DNA of 64,000 nt from the NCBI GenBank assembly GCA_012295275.1, contig CM022670.1:32387938-32451937 (forward strand), written 5' to 3'. Position numbers and translations under genes: made by a program. This DNA comes from Chrysomallon squamiferum (Eukaryota; Mollusca; Gastropoda; Neomphalida; Peltospiridae). A model generated the notes under the pieces. The model was not told the origin of the DNA. It saw only the letters and a program-made list of their open reading frames with translations, and did not search any database. Shown here in pieces: positions 26,650 to 41,400 of the stretch. The first letter of the stretch is position 1; the number at the start of each line of letters is the position of its first letter.

Positions 26650-26959
26650 AAGATATCCAGTCAGAAATAGCCTGTTGTGCGGAACAAGATTTTATTCGTG
26701 TCAACTCATTCGAAATGAGTTTTGGCTGGTGAGCAAGTGTGGCTGCTGAAGACTGCGCAGTGGTTTACCAGTGACAGTGTGATTGACAAGGTGTGCAAGT
26801 GTGACAAATAGCCAAAGTTCTCTTGTGACACACATTACTATCACTGTTACAGTCACTATAAATCTAAAACTTCAATACTTTATGGAATACTATCCTATTA
26901 TAATCTTTGTTAAAAGCAAATGATTGATAAAAGTTTTCCCTCACTGCATAGCTCTAAAT
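26650..26959. other. unique flank left of the satellite array, with a small perfect inverted repeat
   Basis: About 300 bases of higher-complexity sequence precede the first 42-bp core. AACTCATT-CGA-AATGAGTT at 26703-26721 is a perfect 8-bp inverted repeat with a 3-base loop. GTG-rich words (GTGTGGCTG, CAGTGGTTTACCAGTGACAG, GTGCAAGTGTGACAA) follow at 26738-26815. I see no coding frame. Confidence 0.4.
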
Positions 26960-27757
26960 ATATCAGAGAACATCAGTCACACAAAGATGGTAACTCACGT
27001 TTCTATGTACATATGTGATATGTATGAATAATGCATGCATGCAAGCATATATATTGTCTCTTATATGTAGAATTATGACAAATATATTTGATTCCTAAAA
27101 CACTTCAAAACTAAGAACAAGAACACTGTACACTGAAATACAGATGATCAAACTTCTAAATACATCAGTGAACACCTGTCACACAAGAGAAGTAACTCAT
27201 GTTTTTATGTACATATTTGATATGTATATGTATGAATAATACATGCATATATATTGTCTCTCATATATAGAACAATAACAAATATATTTGATTTCTAAAA
27301 CATTTAAAAAATAAATTATGACAACAAAAGTGTACACAGAAATATAAATCATCAAACTTCTAAATATATATATCACTGAACACTTCTCACGGAAGGGCAA
27401 CAACTCTAAACATATCAGTGAACACCTCACACAAGGGCAGTAAATCATGTTTTTATGTGCATATGCGATATGAATGTATGAAAAATGAATGCTTACAAAC
27501 ATATATATTATCTAATATATACAATTATGACAAATATAATTGATTACTAAAACATTTAAAAAATAAATAATGAGAAGAACTGTGCACACTGAAATATAAA
27601 TGATCAAACTTCTAATTTATATCAGTGAACACTTCTCACGCAAGCACGGTAACTCTAAATATAACAGTGAAAACTTCTCATGCAAGGGCAGTAACTCTAC
27701 ATCAGTGAACACTTCTCAAGCAAGGGCAGTAACTCATGTCTGTACATATGTGATAAG

Positions 27758-27788
<31 letters not shown>

Positions 27789-28196
27789 AATGCATGCATA
27801 TATTTGATTACTAAAACACTTAAAAAATATATTATGAAAGGAACAGTGTACACTGAAATATAAATGATCAAACTTTTAAATATATCAGTGAACACTTCTC
27901 ATGCAAGGTTGGTAACTCTAAATATATCGATGAACACCTCTCACCCAAGGGCAGTAACTCTAAATACATCAGTGAACACTTCTCACGTAAGGGAGTTAAC
28001 TCTAAATATATCAGCGAACACCTCTCACACAAGAGCAGTAATACATGTTTGTATGTACGTATTTGATATGTACAGGTTTCAAAAATGCATGCATGGAAGC
28101 ATATGTATTGTCTCTTCTATATAGAATTATGACAAATATATTGCTAAAACACTTAAAAAATAAATTATGACAAGAACAGTGCACACTGAAATCTAA
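26960..28196 (+). repeat. diverged left edge of the satellite array
   Basis: Four to five partial or diverged units of the same satellite as the main array. Each has 42-bp cores of the type GTGAACACYTCTCAC-GCAAGG-GTAACTCTAAATA and an AT-rich spacer ending TGCACACTGAAATATAAATG. Starts lie near 27146, 27350, 27602 and 27864. They differ from one another far more than the internal units do. The unit at 27864-28196 carries diagnostic variants (AGGGAGTTAACTCT, TCAGCGAACACC, ACAGGTTTCAAAAATGC) that reappear only near the right edge. Confidence 0.85.
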
Positions 28197-28576
28197 ATGA
28201 TCAAACTTCTAAATATCACAGTGAACACTTCTCATTCAAGGTTGGTAACACTAAATATATTGGTGAACACCTCTCACCCAAGGGCATTAACTCTAAATAC
28301 ATCAGTGAACACTTCTCACTCAAGGAAGGTAACTCTAAATATATCGGTGAACACGTCTCATGTAACTGTGGTAACTCTAAATACATCAGTGAACACTTCT
28401 CACTCAAGGGCAGTAACTCATGTTTGTATGTACATATGTGATATGTATAGGTATGAAAAATACATGTATGCAAGCATATATATTGTCTGTTATATATAGA
28501 ATTATGACAAATATATTTGATGGCTAATACACTTGAAAAATAAATTATGACAAGAACAGTGCACACTGAAATCTAA

Positions 28577-28879
28577 ATGATCAAACTTTTAAATATATCA
28601 GTGAACACTTCTCATGCAAGGTTGGTAACTCTAAATATATCGGTGAACACCTCTCACCCAAGGGCATTAACTCTAAATACATCAGTGAACACTTCTCACT
28701 CAAGGAAGGTAACTCTAAATATATCGGTGAACACCTCTCATGTAAGGGCTGTAACTCTAAATACATCAGTGAACACTTCTCACTCAAGGGCAGTAACTCA
28801 TGTTTGTATGTACATATGTGATATGTATAGGTATGAAAAATACATGTATGCAAGCATATTTATTGTCTGTTATATATAG
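28577..28879 (+). other. representative 100-codon open frame inside a long satellite unit
   Basis: Nearly every long unit carries an open frame that starts at the ATG of AAATGATCAAAC and ends in the spacer at TATATATAG. It encodes five 14-residue repeats of the form VNTSHxRxVTLN(I/T)S, then a Tyr/Met-rich tail (VCMYICDMYRYEKYMYAS). Other examples start at 29538, 30167, 31180, 32448, 33716, 34096 and 40005. Most long units also have an antisense frame of about 83-95 codons. Since 42 is a multiple of three, a core without stops stays open indefinitely, and array homogenisation copies the frame. No known domain is present. I treat it as probably non-coding, listed because the start and stop are so consistently retained. 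Confidence 0.2.
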
Positions 28880-31800
28880 AATTATGACAAATATATTTGA
28901 TGGCTAATAGACTTGAAAAATAAATTATGACAAGAACAGTGCACACTGAAATATAAATGATCAAACTTTTAAATATATCAGTGAACACTTCTCATGCAAG
29001 GTTAGTAACTAAATACATCAGTGAACACCTCTCACTCAAGCAGTAACTCATGTTTCTATGTACATGTGTGATATGTATATATATATGAAAATGCATGCAT
29101 GGAAGCATACATATTGTCTCTTCTATATAGAATTATGACAAATATATTTTGCTAAAACACTTAAAAAATAAATTATGACAAGAACAGTGCACACTGAAAT
29201 ATAAATGATCAAACTTTTAAATATATCAGTGAACACTTCTCATGCAAGGTTGGTAACTCTAAATATATCGGTGAACACCTCTCACCCAAGGGCATTAACT
29301 CTAAATACATCAGTGAACACTTCTCATGCAAGGTTAGTAACTAAATACATCAGTGAACACCTCTCACTCAAGAGCAGTAACTCATGTTTCTATGTACATG
29401 TGGGATATGTATATATATATGAAAAATGCATGCATGGAATCATATGTATTGTCTCTTCTATATAGAATTATGACAAATATATTGCTAAAACATTTAAAAA
29501 ATAAATTATGACAAGAACAGTGCACACTGAAATCTAAATGATCAAACTTTTAAATATATCAGTGAACACTTCTCATTCAGGGTTGGTAACACTAAATATA
29601 TCGGTGAACACCTCTCACCCAAGGGCATTAACTCTAAATACATCAGTGAACACTTCTCACTCAAGGAAGGTAACTCTAAATATATCGGTGAACACCTCTC
29701 ATGTAAGGGTTGTAACTCTAAATACATCAGTGAACACTTCTCACTCAAGGGCAGTAACTCATGTTTGTATGTACATATGTGATATGTATAGGTATGAAAA
29801 ATACATGTATGCAAGCATATTTATTGTCTGTTATATATAGAATTATGACAAATATATTTGATGGCTAATACACTTGAAAAATAAATTATGACAAGAACAG
29901 TGCACACTGAAATATAAATGATCAAACTTTTAAATATATCAGTGAACACTTCTCATGCAAGGTTAGTAACTAAATACATCAGTGAACACCTCTCACTCAA
30001 GAGCAGTAACTCATGTTTCTATGTACATGTGTGATATGTATATATATATGAAAAATGCATGCATGGAAGCATATGTATTGTCTCTTCTATATAGAATTAT
30101 GACAAATATATTGCTAAAACATTTAAAAAATAAATTATGACAAGAACAGTGCACACTGAAATCTAAATGATCAAACTTCTAAATATCACAGTGAACACTT
30201 CTCATTCAGGGTTGGTAACACTAAATATATTGGTGAACACCTCTCACCCAAGGGCATTAACTCTAAATACATCAGTGAACACTTCTCACTCAAGGAAGGT
30301 AACTCTAAATATATCGGTGAACACCTCTCATGTAAGGGTTGTAACTCTAAATACATCAGTGAACACTTCTCACTCAAGGGCAGTAACTCATGTTTGTATG
30401 TACATATGTGATATGTATAGGTATGAAAAATACATGTATGCAAGCATATTTATTGTCTGTTATATATAGAATTATGACAAATATATTTGATGGCTAATAC
30501 ACTTGAAAAATAAATTATGACAAGAACAGTGCACACTGAAATATAAATGATCAAACTTTTAAATATATCAGTGAACACTTCTCATGCAAGGTTATAACTA
30601 AATACATCAGTGAACACCTCTCACTCAAGAGCAGTAACTCATGTTTCTATGTACATGTGTGATATGTATATATATATGAAAAATGCATGCATGGAATCAT
30701 ATGTATTGTCTCTTCTATATAGAATTATGACAAATATATTGCTAAAACATTTAAAAAATAAATTATGACAAGAACAGTGCACACTGAAATCTAAATGATC
30801 AAACTTTTTTAAATATATCAGTGAACACTTCTCATGCAAGGTTGGTAACTCTAAATATATCGGTGAACACCTCTCACCCAAGGGCATTAACTCTAAATAC
30901 ATCAGTGAACACTTCTCACTCAAGGAAGGTAACTCTAAATATATCGGTGAACACCTCTCATGTAAGGGTTGTAACTCTAAATACATCAGTGAACACTTCT
31001 CACTCAAGGGCAGTAACTCATGTTTGTATGTACATATGTGATATGTATAGGTATGAAAAATACATGTATGCAAGCATATTTATTATTGTCTGTTATATAT
31101 AGAATTATGACAAATATATTTGATGGCTAATACACTTGAAAAATAAATTATGACAAGAACAGTGCACACTGAAATCTAAATGATCAAACTTTTAAATATA
31201 TCAGTGAACACTTCTCATTCAGGGTTGGTAACACTAAATATATTGGTGAACACCTCTCACCCAAGGGCATTAACTCTAAATACATCAGTGAACACTTCTC
31301 ACTCAAGGAAGGTAACTCTAAATATATCGGTGAACACCTCTCATGTAAGGGTTGTAACTCTAAATACATCAGTGAACACTTCTCACTCAAGGGCAGTAAC
31401 TCATGTTTGTATGTACATATGTGATATGTATAGGTATGAAAAATACATGTATGCAAGCATATTTATTGTCTGTTATATATAGAATTATGACAAATATATT
31501 TGATGGCTAATACACTTGAAAAATAAATTATGACAAGAACAGTGCACACTGAAATATAAATGATCAAACTTTTAAATATATCAGTGAACACTTCTCATGC
31601 AAGGTTAGTAACTAAATACATCAGTGAACACCTCTCACTCAAGAGCAGTAACTCATGTTTCTATGTACATGTGTGATATGTATATATATATATATATGAA
31701 AAATGCATGCATGGAAGCATATGTATTGTCTCTTCTATATAGAATTATGACAAATATATTGCTAAAACACTTAAAAAATAAATTATGACAAGAACAGTGC

Positions 31801-34800
31801 ACACTGAAATCTAAATGATCAAACTTCTAAATATCACAGTGAACACTTCTCATTCAGGGTTGGTAACACTAAATATATTGGTGAACACCTCTCACCCAAG
31901 GGCATTAACTCTAAATACATCAGTGAACACTTCTCACTCAAGGAAGGTAACTCTAAATATATCGGTGAACACCTCTCATGTAAGGGTTGTAACTCTAAAT
32001 ACATCAGTGAACACTTCTCACTCAAGGGCAGTAACTCATGTTTGTATGTACATATGTGATATGTATAGGTATGAAAAAAAATACATGATGCAAGCATATT
32101 TATTGTCTGTTATATATAGAATTATGACAAATATATTTGATGGCTAATACACTTGAAAAATAAATTATGACAAGAACAGTGCACACTGAAATATAAATGA
32201 TCAAACTTTTAAATATATCAGTGAACACTTCTCATGCAAGGTTAGTAACTAAATACATCAGTGAACACCTCTCACTCAAGAGCAGTAACTCATGTTTCTA
32301 TGTACACATGTATGATATATATATATATATGAAAAATGCATGCATGGAATCATATGTATTGTCTCTTCTATATAGAATTATGACAAATATATTGCTAAAA
32401 CATTTAAAAAATAAATTATGACAAGAACAGTGCACACTGAAATCTAAATGATCAAACTTTTAAATATATCAGTGAACACTTCTCATGCAAGGTTGGTAAC
32501 TCTAAATATATCGGTGAACACCTCTCACCCAAGGGCATTAACTCTAAATACATCAGTGAACACTTCTCACTCAAGGAAGGTAACTCTAAATATATCGGTG
32601 AACACCTCTCATGTAAGGGTTGTAACTCTAAATACATCAGTGAACACTTCTCACTCAAGGGCAGTAACTCATGTTTGTATGTACATATGTGATATGTATA
32701 GGTATGAAAAATACATGTATGCAAGCATATTTATTGTCTGTTATATATAGAATTATGACAAATATATTTGATGGCTAATACACTTGAAAAATAAATTATG
32801 ACAAGAACAGTGCACACTGAAATATAAATGATCAAACTTTTAAATATATCAGTGAACACTTCTCATGCAAGGTTAGTAACTAAATACATCAGTGAACACC
32901 TCTCACTCAAGAGCAGTAACTCATGTTTCTATGTACATGTGTGATATGTATATATATATATGAAAAATGCATGCATGGAATCATATGTATTGTCTCTTCT
33001 ATATAGAATTATGACAAATATATTGCTTAAACATTTAAAAAATAAATTATGACAAGAACAGTGCACACTGAAATCTAAATGATCAAACTTTTAAATATAT
33101 CAGTGAACACTTCTCATTCAGGGTTGGTAACTCTAAATATATTGGTGAACACCTCTCACCCAAGGGCATTAACTCTAAATACATCAGTGAACACTTCTCA
33201 CTCAAGGAAGGTAACTCTAAATATATCGGTGAACACCTCTCATGTAAGGGTTGTAACTCTAAATACATCAGTGAACACTTCTCACTCAAGGGCAGTAACT
33301 CATGTTTGTATGTACATATGTGATATGTATATAGGTATGAAAAATACATGTATGCAAGCATATTTATTGTCTGTTATATATAGAATTATGACAAATATAT
33401 TTGATGGCTAATACACTTGAAAAATAAATTATGACAAGAACAGTGCACACTGAAATATAAATGATCAAACTTTTAAATATATCAGTGAACACTTCTCATG
33501 CAAGGTTAGTAACTAAATACATCAGTGAACACCTCTCACTCAAGAGCAGTAACTCATGTTTCTATGTACATGTGTGATATGTATATATATATATATATGA
33601 AAAATGCATGCATGGAATCATATGTATTGTCTCTTCTATATAGAATTATGACAAATATATTGCTAAAACACTTAAAAAATAAATTATGACAAGAACAGTG
33701 CACACTGAAATCTAAATGATCAAACTTTTAAATATATCAGTGAACACTTCTCATGCAAGGTTGGTAACTCTAAATATATCGGTGAACACCTCTCACCCAA
33801 GGGCATTAACTCTAAATACATCAGTGAACACTTCTCACTCAAGGAAGGTAACTCTAAATATATCGGTGAACACCTCTCATGTAAGGGTTGTAACTCTAAA
33901 TACATCAGTGAACACTTCTCACTCAAGGGCAGTAACTCATGTTTGTATGTACATATGTGATATGTATAGGTATGAAAAATACATGTATGCAAGCATATTT
34001 ATTGTCTGTTATATATAGAATTATGACAAATATATTTGATGGCTAATACACTTGAAAAATAAATTATGACAAGAACAGTGCACACTGAAATCTAAATGAT
34101 CAAACTTTTAAATATATCAGTGAACACTTCTCATTCAGGGTTGGTAACACTAAATATATCGGTGAACACCTCTCACCCAAGGGCATTAACTCTAAATACA
34201 TCAGTGAACACTTCTCACTCAAGGAAGGTAACTCTAAATATATCGGTGAACACCTCTCATGTAAGGGTTGTAACTCTAAATACATCAGTGAACACTTCTC
34301 ACTCAAGGGCAGTAACTCATGTTTGTATGTACATATGTGATATGTATAGGTATGAAAAATACATGTATGCAAGCATATTTATTGTCTGTTATATATAGAA
34401 TTATGACAAATATATTTGATGGCTAATACACTTGAAAAATAAATTATGACAAGAACAGTGCACACTGAAATATAAATGATCAAACTTTTAAATATATCAG
34501 TGAACACTTCTCATGCAAGGTTAGTAACTAATACATCAGTGAACACCTCTCACTCAAGAGCAGTAACTCATGTTTCTATGTACATGTGATGATATATATA
34601 TATATATGAAAAATGCATGCATGGAATCATATGTATTGTCTCTTCTATATAGAATTATGACAAATATATTGCTAAAACACTTAAAAAATAAATTATGACA
34701 AGAACAGTGCACACTGAAATCTAAATGATCAAACTTCTAAATATCACAGTGAACACTTCTCATTCAGGGTTGGTAACACTAAATATATTGGTGAACACCT

Positions 34801-37800
34801 CTCACCCAAGGGCATTAACTCTAAATACATCAGTGAACACTTCTCACTCAAGGAAGGTAACTCTAAATATATCGGTGAACACCTCTCATGTAAGGGTTGT
34901 AACTCTAAATACATCAGTGAACACTTCTCACTCAAGGGCAGTAACTCATGTTTGTATGTACATATGTGATATGTATAGGTATGAAAAATACATGTATGCA
35001 AGCATATTTATTGTCTGTTATATATAGAATTATGATGACAAATATATTTGATGGCTAATACACTTGAAAAATAAATTATGACAAGAACAGTGCACACTGA
35101 AATATAAATGATCAAACTTTTAAATATATCAGTGAACACTTCTCATGCAAGGTTAGTAACTAAATACATCAGTGAACACCTCTCACTCAAGAGCAGTAAC
35201 TCATGTTTCTATGTACATGTGTGATATGTATATATATATGAAAAATGCATGCATGGAATCATATGTATTGTCTCTTCTATATAGAATTATGACAAATATA
35301 TTGCTAAAACATTTAAAAAATAAATTATGACAAGAACAGTGCACACTGAAATCTAAATGATCAAACTTTTAAATATATCAGTGAACACTTCTCATGCAAG
35401 GTTGGTAACTCTAAATATATCGGTGAACACCTCTCACCCAAGGGCATTAACTCTAAATACATCAGTGAACACTTCTCACTCAAGGAAGGTAACTCTAAAT
35501 ATATCGGTGAACACCTCTCATGTAAGGGTTGTAACTCTAAATACATCAGTGAACACTTCTCTCACTCAAGGGCAGTAACTCATGTTTGTATGTACATATG
35601 TGATATGTATAGGTATGAAAAATACATGTATGCAAGCATATTTATTGTCTGTTATATATAGAATTATGACAAATATATTTGATGGCTAATACACTTGAAA
35701 AATAAATTATGACAAGAACAGTGCACACTGAAATCTAAATGATCAAACTTTTAAATATATCAGTGAACACTTCTCATTCAGGGTTGGTAACACTAAATAT
35801 ATTGGTGAACACCTCTCACCCAAGGGCATTAACTCTAAATACATCAGTGAACACTTCTCACTCAAGGAAGGTAACTCTAAATATATCGGTGAACACCTCT
35901 CATGTAAGGGTTGTAACTCTAAATACATCAGTGAACACTTCTCACTCAAGGGCAGTAACTCATGTTTGTATGTACATATGTGATATGTATAGGTATGAAA
36001 AATACATGTATGCAAGCATATTTATTGACAAATCTGTTATATATAGAATATGAATTATGACAAATATATTTGATGGCTAATACACTTGGTAAAAAAATAA
36101 ATTATGACAAGAACAGTGCACACTGAAATATAAATGATCAAACTTTTAAATATATCAGTGAACACTTCTCATGCAAGGTTAGTAACTAAATACATCAGTG
36201 AACACCTCTCACTCAAGAGCAGTAACTCATGTTTCTATGTACATGTGTGATATGTATATATATATGAAAAATGCATGCATGGAAGCATATGTATTGTCTC
36301 TTCTATATAGAATTATGACAAATATATTGCTAAAACATTTAAAAAATAAATTATGACAAGAACAGTGCACACTGAAATCTAAATGATCAAACTTTTAAAT
36401 ATATCAGTGAACACTTCTCATGCAAGGTTGGTAACTCTAAATATATCGGTGAACACCTCTCACCCAAGGGCATTAACTCTAAATACATCAGTGAACACTT
36501 CTCACTCAAGGAAGGTAACTCTAAATATATCGGTGAACACCTCTCATGTAAGGGCTGTAACTCTAAATACATCAGTGAACACTTCTCACTCAAGGGCAGT
36601 AACTCATGTAACTCATGTTTGTATATGTATATATGTGATATGTATAGGTATGAAAAATACATGTATGCAAGCATATTTATTGTCTGTTATATATAGAATT
36701 ATGACAAATATATTTGATGGCTAATACACTTGAAAAATAAATTATGACAAGAACAGTGCACACTGAAATCTAAATGATCAAACTTTTAAATATATCAGTG
36801 AACACTTCTCATTCAGGGTTGGTAACACTAAATATATCGGTGAACACCTCTCACCCAAGGGCATTAACTCTAAATACATCAGTGAACACTTCTCACTCAA
36901 GGAAGGTAACTCTAAATATATCGGTGAACACCTCTCATGTAAGGGTTGTAACTCTAAATACATCAGTGAACACTTCTCACTCAAGGGCAGTAACTCAGTT
37001 ATGTATGTACATATGTGATATGTATAGGTATGAAAAATACATGTATGCAAGCATATTTATTGTCTGTTATATATAGAATTATGACAAATATATTTGATGG
37101 CTAATACACTTGAAAAATAAATTATGACAAGAACAGTGCACACTGAAATATAAATGATCAAACTTTTAAATATATCAGTGAACACTTCTCATGCAAGGTT
37201 AGTAACTAAATACATCAGTGAACACCTCTCACTCAAGAGCAGTAACTCATGTTTCTATGTACATGTGTGATATGTATATATATATGAAAAATGCATGCAT
37301 GGAAGCATATGTATTGTCTCTTCTATATAGAATTATGACAAATATATTGCTAAAACACTTAAAAAATAAATTATGACAAGAACAGTGCACACTGAAATCT
37401 AAATGATCAAACTTCTAAATATCACAGTGAACACTTCTCATTCAGGGTTGGTAACACTAAATATATTGGTGAACACCTCTCACCCAAGGGCATTAACTCT
37501 AAATACATCAGTGAACACTTCTCACTCAAGGAAGGTAACTCTAAATATATCGGTGAACACCTCTCATGTAAGGGTTGTAACTCTAAATACATCAGTGAAC
37601 ACTTCTCACTCAAGGGCAGTAACTCATGTTTGTATGTACATATGTGATATGTATAGGTATGAAAAATACATGTATGCAAGCATATTTATTGTCTGTTATA
37701 TATAGAATTATGACAAATATATTTGATGGCTAATACACTTGAAAAATAAATTATGACAAGAACAGTGCACACTGAAATATAAATGATCAAACTTTTAAAT

Positions 37801-38410
37801 ATATCAGTGAACACTTCTCATGCAAGGTTAGTAACTAAATACATCAGTGAACACCTCTCACTCAAGAGCAGTAACTCATGTTTCTATGTACATGTGGGAT
37901 ATGTATATATATATGAAAAATGCATGCATGGAATCATATGTATTGTCTCTTCTATATAGAATTAATGAAAATATATTGCTAAAACATTTAAAAAATAAAT
38001 TATGACAAGAACAGTGCACACTGAAATCTAAATGATCAAACTTTTAAATATATCAGTGAACACTTCTCATGCAAGGTTGGTAACTCTAAATATATCGGTG
38101 AACACCTCTCACCCAAGGGCATTAACTCTAAATACATCAGTGAACACTTCTCACTCAAGGAAGGTAACTCTAAATATATCGGTGAACACCTCTCATGTAA
38201 GGGTTGTAACTCTAAATACATCAGTGAACACTTCTCACTCAAGGGCAGTAACTCATGTTTGTATGTACATATGTGATATGTATAGGTATGAAAAATACAT
38301 GTATGCAAGCATATTTATTGTCTGTTATATATAGAATTATGACAAATATATTTGATGGCTAATACACTTGAAAAATAAATTATGACAAGAACAGTGCACA
38401 CTGAAATATA

Positions 38411-38482
38411 AATGATCAAACTTGAAAAAAATATATCTTTTTTAAATATATCAGTGAACAGAACAGTGCACACTGAAATATA
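38411..38482 (+). repeat. aberrant partial unit inserted in the array
   Basis: Between the long unit at 38032 and the short unit at 38483, the array holds about 72 extra bases. The unit start (ATGATCAAACTT) is followed by GAAAAAAATATATCTTTTTT, a fragment of a core, and then the GAACAGTGCACACTGAAATA leader again. This breaks the otherwise regular spacing (701 bp instead of about 630) and looks like a slipped or template-switched duplication. Confidence 0.75.
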
Positions 38483-41400
38483 AATGATCAAACTTTTAAA
38501 TATATCAGTGAACACTTCTCATGCAAGGTTAGTAACTAAATACATCAGTGAACACCTCTCACTCAAGAGCAGTAACTCATGTTTCTATGTACATGTGTGA
38601 TATGTATATATATATGAAAAATGCATGCATGGAAGCATATGTATTGTCTCTTCTATATAGAATTATGACAAATATATTGCTAAAACATTTAAAAAATAAA
38701 TTATGACAAGAACAGTGCACACTGAAATCTAAATGATCAAACTTTTAAATATATCAGTGAACACTTCTCATTCAGGGTTGGTAACACTAAATATATTGGT
38801 GAACACCTCTCACCCAAGGGCATTAACTCTAAATACATCAGTGAACACTTCTCACTCAAGGAAGGTAACTCTAAATATATCGGTGAACACCTCTCATGTA
38901 AGGGTTGTAACTCTAAATACATCAGTGAACACTTCTCACTCAAGGGCAGTAACTCATGTTTGTATGTACATATGTGATATGTATAGGTATGAAAAATACA
39001 TGTATGCAAGCATATTTATTGTCTGTTATATATAGAATTATGACAAATATATTTGATATAAAATACATTTTGGCTAATACACTTGAAAAATAAATTATGA
39101 CAAGAACAGTGCACACTGAAATATAAATGATCAAACTTTTAAATATATCAGTGAACACTTCTCATGCAAGGTTAGTAACTAAATACATCAGTGAACACCT
39201 CTCACTCAAGAGCAGTAACTCATGTTTCTATGTACATGTGGGATATGTATATATATATGAAAAATGCATGCATGGAATCATATGTATTGTCTCTTCTATA
39301 TAGAATTATGACAAATATATTGCTAAAACATTTAAAAAATAAATTATGACAAGAACAGTGCACACTGAAATCTAAATGATCAAACTTTTAAATATATCAG
39401 TGAACACTTCTCATGCAAGGTTGGTAACTCTAAATATATCGGTGAACACCTCTCACCCAAGGGCATTAACTCTAAATACATCAGTGAACACTTCTCACTC
39501 AAGGAAGGTAACTCTAAATATATCGGTGAACACCTCTCATGTAAGGGTTGTAACTCTAAATACATCAGTGAACACTTCTCACTCAAGGGCAGTAACTCAT
39601 GTTTGTATGTACATATGTGATATGTATAGGTATGAAAAATACATGTATGCAAGCATATTTATTGTCTGTTATATATAGAATTATGACAAATATATTTGAT
39701 GGCTAATACACTTGAAAAATAAATTATGACAAGAACAGTGCACACTGAAATATAAATGATCAAACTTTTAAATATATCAGTGAACACTTCTCATGCAAGG
39801 TTAGTAACTAAATACATCAGTGAACACCTCTCACTCAAGAGCAGTAACTCATGTTTCTATGTACATGTGTGATATGTATATATATATGAAAAATGCATGC
39901 ATGGAAGCATATGTATTGTCTCTTCTATATAGAATTATGACAAATATATTGCTAAAACACTTAAAAAATAAATTATGACAAGAACAGTGCACACTGAAAT
40001 CTAAATGATCAAACTTTTAAATATATCAGTGAACACTTCTCATTCAGGGTTGGTAACACTAAATATATTGGTGAACACCTCTCACCCAAGGGCATTAACT
40101 CTAAATACATCAGTGAACACTTCTCACTCAAGGAAGGTAACTCTAAATATATCGGTGAACACCTCTCATGTAAGGGTTGTAACTCTAAATACATCAGTGA
40201 ACACTTCTCACTCAAGGGCAGTAACTCATGTTTGTATGTACATATGTGATATGTATAGGTATGAAAAATACATGTATGCAAGCATATTTATTGTCTGTTA
40301 TATATAGAATTATGACAAATATATTTGATGGCTAATACACTTGAAAAATAAATTATGACAAGAACAGTGCACACTGAAATATAAATGATCAAACTTTTAA
40401 ATATATCAGTGAACACTTCTCATGCAAGGTTAGTAACTAAATACATCAGTGAACACCTCTCACTCAAGAGCAGTAACTCATGTTTCTATGTACATGTGTG
40501 ATATGTATATATATATATGAAAAATGCATGCATGGAAGCATATGTATTGTCTCTTCTATATAGAATTATGACAAATATATTGCTAAAACATTTAAAAAAT
40601 AAATTATGACAAGAACAGTGCACACTGAAATCTAAATGATCAAACTTTTAAATATATCAGTGAACACTTCTCATGCAAGGTTGGTAACTCTAAATATATC
40701 GGTGAACACCTCTCACCCAAGGGCATTAACTCTAAATACATCAGTGAACACTTCTCACTCAAGGAAGGTAACTCTAAATATATCGGTGAACACCTCTCAT
40801 GTAAGGGTTGTAACTCTAAATACATCAGTGAACACTTCTCACTCAAGGGCAGTAACTCATGTTTGTATGTACGTATTTGATATGTACAGGTTTGAAAAAT
40901 GCATGCATGGAAGCATATGTATTGTCTCTTCTATATAGAATTATGACAAATATATTTGATGGCTAAAACACTTAAAAAATAAATTATGACAAGAACAGTG
41001 CACACTGAAATCTAAATGATCAAACTTCTAAATATCACAGTGAACACTTCTCATTCAGGGTTGGTAACACTAAATATATTGGTGAACACCTCTCACCCAA
41101 GGGCATTAACTCTAAATACATCAGTGAACACTTCTCACTCAAGGAAGGTAACTCTAAATATATCGGTGAACACCTCTCATGTAAGGGTTGTAACTCTAAA
41201 TACATCAGTGAACACTTCTCACTCAAGGGCAGTAACTCATGTTTGTATGTACAATATGTATAGGTATGAAAAATACATGTATGCAAGCATATTTATTGTC
41301 TGTTATATATAGAATTATGACAAATATATTTGATGGCTAATACACTTGAAAAATAAATTATGACAAGAACAGTGCACACTGAAATATAAATGATCAAACT

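Noticed and set aside
26751-26775. CAGTGGTTTACCAGTGACAG as the 5' end of the hAT-like element
   Set aside because: It begins like a hAT end, but the preceding eight bases do not match CTCTAGAA and the match to the 42981-42995 end stops after CAGTGG.
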